DNA of 64,000 nt. Source: Macrosoma leucophasiata. Its lineage: Eukaryota > Arthropoda > Insecta > Lepidoptera > Hedylidae. Positions 1 to 27,700 of the stretch are shown here, piece by piece. Both the position numbers and the translations under genes were made by a program. Position 1 is the stretch's first letter. Each line of letters begins with the position of its first letter. Below the pieces are notes generated by a model. That model did not search any database, had not been told where the DNA came from, and worked only from the letters and a program-made list of their open reading frames with translations. The stretch lies in the NCBI GenBank assembly GCA_036365455.1, contig JAWQUS010000002.1, positions 7,192,001-7,256,000 on the forward strand, in the 5' to 3' direction.

Positions 1-15037
<15,037 letters not shown>

Positions 15038-16124
15038 CGTGTGCATAGACTAACACTATATCGGGCGGACACCGTTCAATAATATAGTAAGCATTCATCT
15101 TAACACCACACTTCACACACTCCCGATACAGATAAATATGCTTCTTTAATTATACTGCTATTAACTTTGTCTTATTGAAGCTAGCGTAAAACTTCAATAT
15201 TCGATTTCAACTGTAAACAGAAGATTGGAGTCTTGCTATTTCCTCTGTAATCTGTCAAATAATAAGAGCTGCACTACGAATAATAATGTCAAGAAGTGAA
15301 TCTAGGCCAATGAATGGATCTAAGTAAATAGGCACATCGTGGGTGGGGCATAAAAAGGACACACCAGCGCGTCAGGCTATTGCATTGTTCCTTGCCGCTC
15401 GGCGAAATGAGCTTGTTACAAACAATCGAATGCAAGCATTGTCTTTGTTGCAATTGTGAGTGTCTGTTATGATTGCAGTTTGTTGTTTGTGCAAAATTGA
15501 AGCGCTGTTTTTATGAGTTACATTATTATTCGTAAGAACTGCAACTATGTTACACTTACAACAACAACAATGCAAGTCAGCTGATATCGAATATTGTTGT
15601 TCTATTTTATCACATTGACTTCTATTGATGTTTTAAAACGATAATAAATATATACATGTTTATAAACATATACATGATTAATTTTACAATTTTATGAATC
15701 AATGGTGCGGATTCACGAGTTCGTTATAAAGGAACTTTGAGAAACTATTCACACCAAATAAGTGGAGATGAATCGGACAGTGGTTCGGCCGGATACCGGA
15801 AACCAGATATTTGGCTCGTTACGAGGGGTCCCCAATTAATCGGACATCTGCTGAATTTCGAGCAGCCGGACCGGAAAACCACAATACTAGGTAGACCAGA
15901 CACCAGATAATTACCGAATATCCATTTCATCTCCACTAATAATTATCGCCCGCAGAAAAATACACGATTTTGAAGTTTTCTAGTGATTATTGAAACTTAT
16001 AAAAGTGTGCGGAAAATAATTTATATGATATTTTATATTCAAAATGGTATACGATTACCTATATGGTTTTATGAATGTTGTTGCTTTGCCGGTCTCAGCC
16101 ACTTTGATGTGAATTGAGGCTTAG

Positions 16125-16370
16125 AGCGACATTCACAGACCGCACTACGACTTTACCTTGGAGTCGAAATTTCAACACTTATTTTGTATTACAGACGTGT
16201 CAAAACTCTTAATTAGCTTTGTGAACTACATTTTTACTAGGTAAAGAATAAGTAAAGTGAAATAAGAGTTATCTCTAGTTTAGTCTGTCAAATAAAATTA
16301 ATGTTGTAAGTTCGACTCCAAACCAAAGTAAAATCGTAATGCGGTATGTGAATTTTACCCTTTGAATTCG
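16125..16370. repeat. MITE C copy, longer form
   Basis: Ends ATTCACAGACCGCACTACGA and ATCGTAATGCGGTATGTGAAT-type; the middle is unrelated to the 12994 copy. Confidence 0.65.
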
Positions 16371-16540
16371 TATGGTTCCTTCGCTTCGGGCCATGCTCAA
16401 TGGATAATTATTTTGTATTTTTACTCGCATGTTACATTATTTAATATAATATTTATTATACTGACAGCCGAATACTCATACGTCACTTAAGTCTAAGTGG
16501 GATTTAAAAGTATTTTGTCTCAACACGTGCAAACAACAAA

Positions 16541-16910
16541 TATACAGGGTTAAATATATCTAACACATAAATCGTCAAAGGTGAGTAAGGTACGTTAAGA
16601 CTAACAACTTTTGTTCTATGACTTTTGCCAAAACTCAGTACATCACATGATAAGAAATAAAATCGTTTCAAATGGGACTTCTATCAATTGTTAGCACTAC
16701 GTTTCATAGGTATATTTTTGTATAGGTACAGACGTCAGCTGTTTACATAACGTGGAGTTAAGAAGTATTAGAACTGCAAATTCTATTTATTATTTTTTGT
16801 ATGGTAAAAAAAATATTGAATTAGAAAAAGTTGTATCACAAAATTGTTAGTCTTGATGAGCCAAAGCCTCCTTTAAGAATTATATGCTGATTACAAATAA
16901 CCCTGTATAT
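16541..16910. repeat. Recently duplicated MITE, copy 1 (370 bp)
   Basis: Ends TATACAGGGTTA and TAACCCTGTATA. Nearly identical to 60922-61284, so it moved recently. Confidence 0.85.
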
Positions 16911-16924
16911 TACCCGCCAAGACA

Positions 16925-17475
16925 TATTGCACATCGAGCTTAGGAAAGTAACTATATGCTAGTTTCTACTTTGTAGAACGTTATCTCTGTTGCACACTGC
17001 ATATGTAAACACGGAAAGTGCGGCATTGGTCAAAATTTTTATCAAATTATTTGACAAACGTCGGATAGTATGCAAAAGAGATAACCCTCTACAGAGCCGA
17101 AATTAGCCGACGCAGCGACGCCACTCCGCGTCGTGACGCCACCCCCGCCGCCGCAATACCAACCGCTGCCATCGCGGCACCACCACACTTGGGAGGCGCC
17201 TACTCCGTCGCTGCGCCCTGATCGGCGACGCGGCCACCACTGCGCCACCCAGACGAGACTCAACCACTTTGATGTGAATTGAGGCTTAGGGCGACATTCA
17301 CAGACCGCACTACGACTTTACTTTGACTTGAAGTCAAAGACGCCGCTCTCATTCCTATGGGAGCAGAAGATGCGGAGGCAAAGGGGCACGTGCCTCGAAG
17401 CCTAGACCGCGCCGCGCGCGACGAATCAACGCCGAAATTAGCCGACGTATCATTCCTAAAGTTGATGTCGAATAT
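16925..17475. repeat. MITE B copy split by an insertion
   Basis: ATTGCACATCGAGC-type left end, degenerate right end (TTGATGTCGAATATT). Split by a 318-base GC-rich block flanked by 17-base direct repeats. Confidence 0.65.
17113..17430. mobile_element. GC-rich insertion with 17-base target duplication
   Basis: GCCGAAATTAGCCGACG stands at 17096-17112 and again at 17431-17447. The block contains a MITE C end and no coding capacity I recognise. Confidence 0.55.
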
Positions 17476-18019
17476 TTGTTGTTGGGGACTGTAGCTCATA
17501 TTATGGGGTTAGGTAGATGTAGAGGGTTGCTCAAAATTAAGTGACGTTTGAATATTTGGTTATGAGATTATACAAGATTACGTTCATGCTGTATTCATGT
17601 GAATGTTTAGATATAATACTAAAGTAGAGGCCAAAGAACGGTTGGTGATTTTATAGGGAGAGATGCACGCGAACATTTGATACAAGTTTATATTATTTAT
17701 ATATATGTATGTATATATTAAAATTAAATGTGTCATATATATTTTAAATTGTTGTAATGACGGTGAAGTTATAATAATGAAGGTCGTTATTTATTTATAG
17801 TGTGTGATAAATGTGACGGAGAATATAAGTGCTTCGCTTTTGTGCATGCACGACTATTTTTAGTGTCTTTAGATACATTTTAACTCAGATTATTCACGAA
17901 AATTTGGCGCAAGAATTGGAGATGATACTTTATATATCTTGCATGACTGGACGTTCTCGGTTTTAATCGATAGACATTGTGTACTGCCTATACATTTTGT
18001 TATATTTACATTATTAGTT

Positions 18020-18080
18020 ATTCGCGTATTGCACATTTGTCCCGGTGCAGGGATCGAACCCGCGACACTTCGAATCAAGC
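18020..18080 (-). repeat. tRNA-like B-box fragment
   Basis: The reverse complement reads CGCGGGTTCGATCCCTGCAC, a perfect B box; no folded tRNA is visible around it, so it is taken as a SINE remnant. Confidence 0.35.
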
Positions 18081-20370
18081 CGTCGTCACACATCTCTGGG
18101 CTAAACGGGTCGTTAAATTGGTTCTGTGTTATATGCATCATCCATATAGTACTTACTTTGATAGCTCTACTGCCATTTATTAAATAAGAATATATCATCC
18201 AGAAAGAGGTAAATAAGGAACCTTATAATATTTATATGAGTCAAAACGTAACCGGCGAATCGTGGGTGTTTGCATGTATGCTTGAATGCATGCATTTACC
18301 TCTGCCTACCCCTTGATTACAGGCGTGAAGTTACGTTTACGTTTTAGATATTGAATAGTCAAATAACCTATTAAAGAGATCACATGTACAGTTTCTTAAA
18401 TTAATCATTTTATAGGTACTCTTTATTGTAAAACTATCGTGTAATACCGAACACAAACTAATTACTGTAAAGAACGAGAGATGTCAATGCATGCAGCATG
18501 TTTATATAGTCACGGTTTTAGTTACTATTGTGAATGCAGATTCACATTTTTGACAAATATTCAGCATTATTTTACAGTTTATAAAAAATCATACAAATAA
18601 CGCAAGCGTATGCATACAACGGAAACACATGCATAACATTTCGTCTAACTTAAAGCTACTATGCCGCGCTGTTTTGTTCATTTAATCATTCTATTTATAA
18701 TGATACACGGCCTTACTTTTTACTTGCCCACATTTGGACTTGCTTGACTGGAAAATGGACTGCCAGCGGCCGTACCATGATCTTATATTGTCAACCTACA
18801 CTGCATCGCTATTCGCTTTGTCCTCGTTTCTTCATACACGCTGTCACATAAGACCAAGGAAACGAAAATTTTGCAGCGCCTAAATTGAATCTCAATGACA
18901 TGTCATGGTACGGGTCTAGATATAGGATCGTTTTTTTTATTTAAAATGACTTATTACTGATATTATTAAGCTAATATGAAGTGGACACTTGGCATGATCA
19001 TGATGCTATGTCCCAATAGTTTCAATGGTCATTTGATGAGCTTCATTGGCCTTAAGCCGTTGTTATATTAAAGTTTACTAAAAATATGACGAACAACTAC
19101 AACATGCTTAGCATATATTTTTGTTGTTGCTCTGCTCGTTACTTATTTAACTACCTGTGTAGGGTTTATGAAACTGATTTTATAGTTCATATTTACGTCT
19201 ATAGTAAAATGCTAAACTAATATTTCTTCTTGATATGAGTAACTACTGAGAAAATAAGTTATAATAGTAGGTAACCTGCCCATGTATGCTCAATCAGTAT
19301 CGTTTGTTGCTGTAATATTTTTTAATACTAAAAATAAAAGTACCTAATTGCAAGTAAGACAAAATATAAAATAGTAACGCCGGTCTTGAGAATATAGTAA
19401 CTATTTATTTATTAATTTTCTTAAATTATTCTACAAATGTAGATCTTCCAACGAAGTAGATATTTGTTTTGATATAGGCATATTAATATAATATTTTTTA
19501 ATAAAGTATTTTAGTAAGATTGATCTGAGTAATATAATTAGGAGCACGATAGAAACGCAAATCAATTTTGATTTTAATGTTCATTCTGCTCTGTTCACTT
19601 GCTTTATGCAATCTTTGTTAAGTTTATTCATGTTGGATATATTTACTAAAAGCTTCATCTATTATCGTTTTTGTTTTTATTAACATGATGTAAGTATGTT
19701 AAAGTTAATGAAAAAAACCTTGTTTAATTCTTAACACAGTATTTAAATGATGATATTGGTAAATACAATTTTCATTGTAATTGGACGGTTTCATTATAAA
19801 ATTGAAGTTGCCATGAAGAGAATTAACGATTTTTAATGACAGTTCAATTCATTCATGTAAATAACTGATGACTTGATTTAAATATTATGATGTGAGTCAT
19901 ATAATTTTCAATAGATGTTTTACAATTTTAAGATGTCTATCTACTTTATTTAGCACAAAATATTGAGTCGAGTTATTAATGGTTTTCTTTCACGTTATTT
20001 ATATCTTTACCTTTCACTCTTCATGTGCGGAGTAGTGATAAGGCTACTTATCTTGACCTCGATTTGAATAACACAGCGCCTAAGAATTACAATAATGAAT
20101 AATCAAATAACATAAGCACAAACAAACAAACGAATAACATATCAAAGAAACTTGATGCAATATTACGTACCTATTATGGACTTTTGAATTTAATCTGTAG
20201 TGATCTCAAGAAAGATAAAAGGCAGATAGAGGCTCAATATCTATAACATAATCTATCTATTGCTGGTATCTCGAATGTTAGAGAAGAAAAGATTTTATGT
20301 GTAGGTAGATCTAAAGTGACAAATTTAAAAAGCAGGTAGGTATTAGAAGAAAACACCGCCTGTATTGTAA

Positions 20371-20520
20371 CCCCCTTATTCATAAACGTATTTTAGCTAA
20401 AGTGTTGCTATTCTCTTCTTTGTCTCTTTCTATCCTGCACATTTGACAATGCAACTGACAACGACAAAGCATTCTATAGCTAAAACGTATCTAATGTACG
20501 TTTATAGTGAATAAGGGGGT
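20371..20520. repeat. Short MITE, CCCCCTTATT ends
   Basis: Inverted ends CCCCCTTATTCATAAACGTA and ACGTTTATAGTGAATAAGGGGG-type; a degenerate relative lies at 48779-48900. Confidence 0.75.
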
Positions 20521-21084
20521 AAATGTGTATCTACTCATAAAGACGTGAGTGTATGTTTATGTTTGTTTGTGGTCACCACACGAACTTTTTGGAAGTTCCT
20601 TAGATTATCCATTATTGCAAACTTTCGGATATGTCTTAGAGCGTTTCACTCTTACCTAAAATCCATGTAAAAACTCCCAAAGGTGTGATATAAATTGTCT
20701 TCTCTAACCTCTATAGTTACAGAAATGTATTGGATCTTATAAGATAAGCGGTCGATGCATACCGCTTTGGACTGTGTAGATATATGAAGATACAATATTA
20801 AAATAATATACGTCCGCGAAAAGTATGTATCGACTTAAATTGGTAAAAAAAAACAGACAAGCCCTTACCAGTTTATGAAGAATCGTCCAAAGATTAATTT
20901 AGATGCAAAGTTGTATTGCAGATATTGTAAATTAGTTCGTATGTTTCGCACGCACATATACGCATTATTAAAAACAGAAATAAATATTGTTTTGCATACG
21001 TTTTGTTTTATTTTTACACAACTTCATTTTAACATCCATACATATTTTCCGGTATCTTTCACTGATAGTAGAGTTCTAGTGTAG

Positions 21085-21311
21085 GAGCTCGAGGGCGTCT
21101 CTCTATCTGCTGCCAAATAGTAGTATTCAGCACTATCGTGTGCCAGTTAGATGGTATTGTATGGTTCCGTAATAACTATCACAGAGACATAACAACTAAG
21201 GTGCTCGATTTTGACCTCTGGTCTTTGTGTGGGTGTCTTAACGCTGCAGTCGACACTTAACATCAATGTTAACTGTACGCTTGTTTGCCATGTTCATAAC
21301 ATATAAAAAAA
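21085..21311 (-). repeat. Repeat A copy, reverse
   Basis: Degenerate copy just downstream of the beta-mannosidase stop (TTCAGCACTATCGTGTGCC). Confidence 0.65.
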
Positions 21312-21545
21312 ATCGTGGTTGGGTTGAACAAAATAATTCCTTCAAAAAATCCGCCATTTTCCACCGTCGTGCACGCCTTAATTACTGCTGACTAAGTATA
21401 GTTTGAGAAATTTCTACATAAAAAAAAAACCTTTTTCAATCTGCAAAATAGGTATGTGTCGTTAAGGTGGGTTGAAAGAACATTTAAAAACATTTCATAG
21501 TTCTAATTTTAATAACGTAGGTATAAGTAATACTGCATCTCAATA

Positions 21546-21785
21546 TCAGTGATTGTAATATTGATATGTTATCGAACGTTCCAATCTCTCCGGTGGTACC
21601 TCTTGTTTACTGATATAGTTTACTCTCAAGTACGGTTGTGACATAATAAAGCCGTTATCTACGAAATATCCTTCAATACCATCTGTTTCTAGCCACAAGA
21701 ATAACACAACTGTATCCACTCTTATGTCTACAATGTATTTATTCGTGCGGTTATCCTTTCGTTGCATACGCTTGGAAACTGTGAT
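21546..21785 (-). CDS. MANBA: Beta-mannosidase exon 12 (C-terminus)
   Basis: 79 codons and stop. Contains [20 protein letters not shown], the conserved C-terminal beta-domain motif. No ER-retention tail. Confidence 0.88.
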   Translation of the reverse strand: MTVSKRMQRKDNRTNKYIVDIRVDTVVLFLWLETDGIEGYFVDNGFIMSQPYLRVNYISKQEVPPERLERSITYQYYNH

Positions 21786-24700
21786 CTGAAAATAAACACA
21801 TTTATAACAAACGGTTGCGCAAAAAAATGTAACCAGTGTCATTCTTACTTAGGGCGAATCTAAACACTAAACTCTCAAGCTAAAATCGAGCCGTCTAGGC
21901 TACAGCCATAGATTTATTATCTACTTTTTGCTCGCACACAAACACATCTCACGCACACTGAGGTAATCCGAATTTGGTCTCGTCCTAATTGCTCAATTGT
22001 CTTTAGTGTTATAAATCTATGGCTACAGCATAGATTCGAAGTAGATAATAAATCTATGGGCTACAGATTCATCGAAATCAGTCGTTTCAAAATTACGAAA
22101 TATGTCCACTGCTGGACTCGTAGGAACTCGACGGCGTAGGTCACACCGCATTAACTAATCTATCTGTCTCCAAATGGTAATGTTCAGCACTATCGTGTTC
22201 CTGTTAGATGGTAATGTATGGCCCCGTAATAACTATCACAGAGACAACAACTAAGGTCTCAGGGGTGGTAACGCATCTGCATTTTTACCTCTGGTTTTTG
22301 TGTAGATGTATATAGGCTGCAGTCATCACTGTGAACTGCATGCATGTTTTAATATTTGCATATAAAAATAATGTTTTGGTTGATATCTACCGACCAGGAG
22401 AATCATATTTATTTTTAACCTAGATTTTAAGAGATTAAGAATCTTAGGTCGGAGCGTAAATGCTAATGGAATTTTTAGAAAATTTTCCAGTGTCACCCTC
22501 GGAGTCTGGTAAAGTTCCCAGAGAAATCAATCTATTCTCTGCTTATTAAGTACCTAGTGTACCTACCTATATGGAACAACGTGACGAATCGTGGGTTGTT
22601 TACAGCCCGGGGAACTTTCCGCTTATCCAAAATTATTAAAAAAAGATTTTATTGCCACCGCACAGTGCACCAATGTGGTCAAGCGGCGAGTTCCCTGCCC
22701 GTAAGTACCTATTAAAAACTCATACCTGTATTTTAGGAGTGTTCAGTCCTGTAATTGCTTTCAAAGGAACTGGAAACAGATAATTGTACGGTGAAGATGT
22801 AACTCCGTCAGCTCTCAAAGAAAACCTCAAAAACATCTCATCCTTCTTATCAGCATCCCACATAACTAATGTTCTCTGCAATTTACTCTTCAATGGGCCC
22901 ACTTCCGCTGAATAAGTCTCCGTTTTCGTTGGTATAAGACTCCTCCAGTTAAAAACATCTATAGTTATCACGCCGTTAACAATTGGCACAAATCTATCGT
23001 TGATTAGGTAAACATCGACATCCCCAGTTAGAGTGAGGCGTGGGGAGACCAATACTGGGGCGAAGAACCATTTTGTATAGTAATGAAGCAATTTCCATTT
23101 ACCTCCGTATTCTGCAAAATATCCAATTAGGTTTATTCAGAATTTTAACGAAGTAGATAACATATGCAACACATGATTTATCTATTGGTCATAGAGCAAC
23201 ACCGGAGGGGAGTAGCCATATGCAGGTTTTCCCCTCTGTCAAAGTGCAAGCCCTATACCTGTCGCCTGGATGTTTAAATGTGTGCGTGAAATTGTTTCTG
23301 TATTTTGTTAAAACCAAGATGTGAATTTGGTGCGTTCCCCGTGGTCACACCGTTGGTTACACTGGTGGTACCACGGGGAATATTGCATTCCCCGTGGTCA
23401 CACCACAGTAGAGATTGACTCAATTGTCGATAAGAACAAAAATAATATATTGTTAAATAATAATTTCGTAGTAATAGACGATCATTGTAGTGTGCGTGTG
23501 TGTCGCAAGGATTTCCCCCCGAAAAAAATGACAGACTGTTTTGCATCGGTAATTAACGCTATGGCTACTCCCCTCCAGTCCGCCGCGGCCGGAGGCTCGT
23601 GTTGCTCTATGATAATGGTACATTAAGCAACAAAAAATGTTGCACATCGACCTTAGGAAGGAAACTTCGGTATATTTCGCGTCTGTAAAGCGTTATCTCT
23701 TTCGCACCTTACCTGTCTGACGTTTGTCGACCGTTTTAATCAAATTTTGACCAACACCGGACTACGGTCTACTAATCTTCATCATCCCTTCCTCCGCGCG
23801 AACGCAAAAGAGGGGGGAGATGGTTCGGGGATTGAGGTGAATCCTCGTACCCCGGGCCTATCTGCCCCCGAAGCGTCGGGGGCGAGGTCCTAAATGGGGA
23901 TTGTGGTACACGGGGAAGCTCGCTGAGGGGAGGTCATATACACACATTTTTTTTTATTTTTATTTAGTTTTTTTTGGTAGCTTTTTAGCCCATTTAAAAC
24001 ATTTTGTATCTTTTTTTTTCTCTTTTTATAAGATGCTTACGTAGGCAGTGTGCAGCAGAGATAATGTTCTACAAAGTCGAAACTAGCCGATTGTCTCTTT
24101 CATGGGCTCGATGTGCAATATTTCTTGATGAGTAGGTACCTACAGGTACCGACATTGTCATCGTCTTATCCAAACATATTTTTTTTTATATAATGGAAGT
24201 GGCGAACAAGCATGCAGTTCACATTGATGTTAAGTGATGACTGCAGCCTATCGACACCCACACAAAGATCAAGGTCAAAATGCAGATGCGTTACCACTCC
24301 TGAGGCCTAAGGTGTTATGCCTCTGTGCCGGTAATTACAGGGCCGTACATTACCACCTGAACGGAACACGATAGTGCTGAACACTACCATTTAGCGGCAA
24401 GTATATTAGGTTATGCGGTGGTGCCTACTACCACGAGCTTCACTGGAGCTCTACCACCAGTAAGTCTTATGTGTGTCCCCCACAACGCCCTAAGGCGAGG
24501 ATCAGACCCGCAGGGGTCTCCCATAGGCAGTTGTGTAAATTAATTTAGTCTGAGAGCAAAAAAAAACAGACACCTAATAGTTCGCAACCGCCGACTCCGG
24601 TACCGGGTACCTACGATCTCTGGTTGAACATACGTGAAATCGGAATAACGTAATTGGAAATATTTCCAACCCACCTCTATTATATTCATGCTTGGACAAC

Positions 24701-27700
24701 AATAATGTAGGTAAAAGATACCTGGGTCTACCACTTGTAAGCAATACAATATTTGTTATTTTGACAGTCCAGATCTTTACTATTCCTTACTGGCTCATTT
24801 CTTTTATTGACCCTACCTTATAAGAGTGGTAAACAAGAATGCATTTCACAGCGATGGTAAGTGAAAAAGTATCGCAGAACCGGAACGTGATAGTCTTGAT
24901 GAACACTAGTTAACACTACCATTTTGCAGCTGATAGATAGATAGATGGTGCCTACGCCTTCAAGCTCCGACGCTGGAACTCTACCACCACTGATGTTTTT
25001 AGTCGTCTCTTACGATTTTTTTATGTTATGAAATGGCAAACAAGCACACAGTTTACATTGATGGTAAGTAATACTTATAGTTTAGCCTATAAACATCTAC
25101 ATGAAACTAGCGTTGCCACTCCTGAGGCTTATGGTAATATGTCTCTGTGCCGGAAATTACAGGACAGTACATTACCACCGGACCAGAACACGATAGTACT
25201 GAACACTATCATTTAGCGGCAAGTATGTACCTACATACATTAAGAAATGTGGTGGCGCCTACGCCCGCGAGCCCCGACCCTTGAGCTCTACCACCAGTAA
25301 AGAATAATTAAGTAAAGAACCCCTCAGCCCCGACCTACAGGCTAAATACTCCAGGGCGCAGGGCCTATAGGTAGGAAGGTATTTACTTAGCTTTTAGGTA
25401 CTATAAGTTTTTTTGTCATCCATTTAAAGCCATTTAAACCAATCATTTAAAGGTAACTTAGAAATGGTAGACAGTAGTACGACCAGGGATGCAACAATTT
25501 TGACAGGCGGTCGCCTGTCAAAATTGTTGTCAACAATGTTGTTGTTGTCAATTTACAACAATAACAATGTCGACAACAATAAATAGGTGGTCGCGGCCCA
25601 GTTTTCCTCGGTTCGTCTAAAAACTATTAGATTGTCTGCCTTGAGAAAATGTGTAATTTGTGTATTAATCAATGGGTGCCTAGGTAATTCAGGTGCAATT
25701 ATTTTCCTATTTAAATAAACTATCTAACTATGTCAATAACATGGTCACCAAGTAATCTGAATGTGAGATCTAGTCTTTATTTACATAATCATTATCAATG
25801 AAGTACTAAATGAGTAACAGTTCAATATCTATCATCTGTTGTTGTGCCTTAAACCCCATTTTTTCAAAGAATTATAAAATTTTAATTACGGGGCCGTATA
25901 TTATCTCCTGAACGGAACACGATAGTGCTGAACACTACCATTTAGCGGCAAGTAGATTAGGTAATGTGGTGGTGCCTATACCCTAAGCCATTATCTCTCT
26001 CTCTCACCTAGAGTCTCTACCACCACTAAACGTAAATTAACTTCTCACATAAAAAAATAACTGCTACTGTGACTAACCAATGCCCGACCAAGATGGCGCT
26101 TGCCATACGTCATTCAGCTGCCAATATAGAGCGCCCATTGTATACCAATCAGCTTGACTTTGCCGATAAAATTCCGTTTCCACTTTCATCGCTATGGCTT
26201 GTGTTATCTGGAAATATTAATATGTTATAGTTACGCTATAAAACATAACTTAATAATCCGATTACATGAAATCGGACCTTAATTGTATTATTATGTGCCT
26301 GCCTACTTGGCATTGTCACGCTTGTATTTCCAATCCGCCTCAGTAGTCCGAGGTTCAATTCCCAGGTCAGGAAGAAAGTGCTGTTTTGGGATTTTTAGGA
26401 AGTTTCCCAGTACCCCGGGCTTTGGTACCTAATGTGCCAGTAGCTGTCAATAGTTACACCACATGGCATGGCATAGGCGATAACTGGCATCAAAATTACA
26501 TTGGGAGGATTTTTTCCAGCAGTGGATGTTTTTCAGCTGATAAAATTTCTTACTAATATATTTGAATGTAATAAACAATTCACAACCCACCTGACTGTAG
26601 TAAATAAACTTCTCGAAATACTTCGAATCAGTCTTGTTCAAACTTAAATGCCTGTTCATTTGTTGCTCAATAAAGTCATATCCATTTGGACTGTGCTGTC
26701 TGTGTTTCGAGTAATTGCTATCAATATTATAATCACCCACATCCGTTGTCGCAGTTTTCATTGTTACCAACGAAGGGAGCGATTGAAACCCGTATTCCGA
26801 AGCAAATCTTGTTTGTGGATAAATATTGAAATCCCAGTTATCTGCTAAGTAATTGTAATAGTGCGTATCTCCATAATGAGCGTCATATGGATTATCAGCT
26901 ATATACCCATCTTGTTCAGACTTCAAGCCGTTCGATGGGCTTGATACGAGATACCTCCTGTTCGGATCAAGATCTTCAACGATCGGTTTGATAGTGTCCA
27001 CGTAAAGTTTAACGTATTGTTCCTTATATTGAGTGAATTTTGACTGTGTTCCATACCAGTTACCTCGTAGTGCTACTTCGTTTTCATTGTTGCCAGCCCA
27101 TACTGCAATGGATGGGTGATGTTGCAAGCGAACCACGTTTTGCTCTATTTCAGTTTTTACATCCCTTAAATAAACACCACCTTATTGTAATGAGTCTAAT
27201 TAGTAGTTACCTACTGTGTTTCACAGCAGGGATAGGATCAATCTATAGCAATATATCATGAAAATTTTCTTTTCGAAATTTTTCAATGACTCCGTAGCCT
27301 ACTGGTAGCGGGACACTGGAGTCCTAGATCCTTTATCTCTGGTACCTACTATTGGGATTTCTACATTGTCTGGATGTTTCCCCGTGTTTCTCTCGAAGTT
27401 TGGGAAGGTGCCCGGAGATGACTATATGTTCGCCATATAATAGACCTGGTACAAAACGTGACCGGTGAATAATGGATGTTTGCATGTGTCCTTGAATGCA
27501 TATTTAGGTACTCCTGCCTACCTCAGGGAATACACGAAAATGAGATTACGAAAATCCACAGGTTTTGGAATATTCCAGAAAGTAAATACGATAATATTCG
27601 ATCTCCTTTCAAATACGCATATTGCGGACCATATTCAGATGGGATCAATTTCAGTTTTACTCAGATTCAAGTATGTAAATTACCTGTTCTATCATCAAAA

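Larger units (their letters stand above)
15038..21545. other. Intergenic region between TMEM245 and beta-mannosidase
   Basis: No gene recognised. Holds MITE C, MITE B, the 370-bp MITE, a SINE remnant, a short MITE and a repeat A copy. 18350-20370 is plain AT-rich sequence without visible features. Confidence 0.5.

Noticed and set aside
17042..17499. Two minus-strand open frames rich in Ser/Gly/Arg
   Set aside because: They lie in a GC-rich transposable insertion and a MITE; no domain and no splice support.
18020..18080. Possible tRNA gene on the minus strand
   Set aside because: The B box is perfect but no acceptor stem or anticodon arm is visible; better explained as a SINE remnant.
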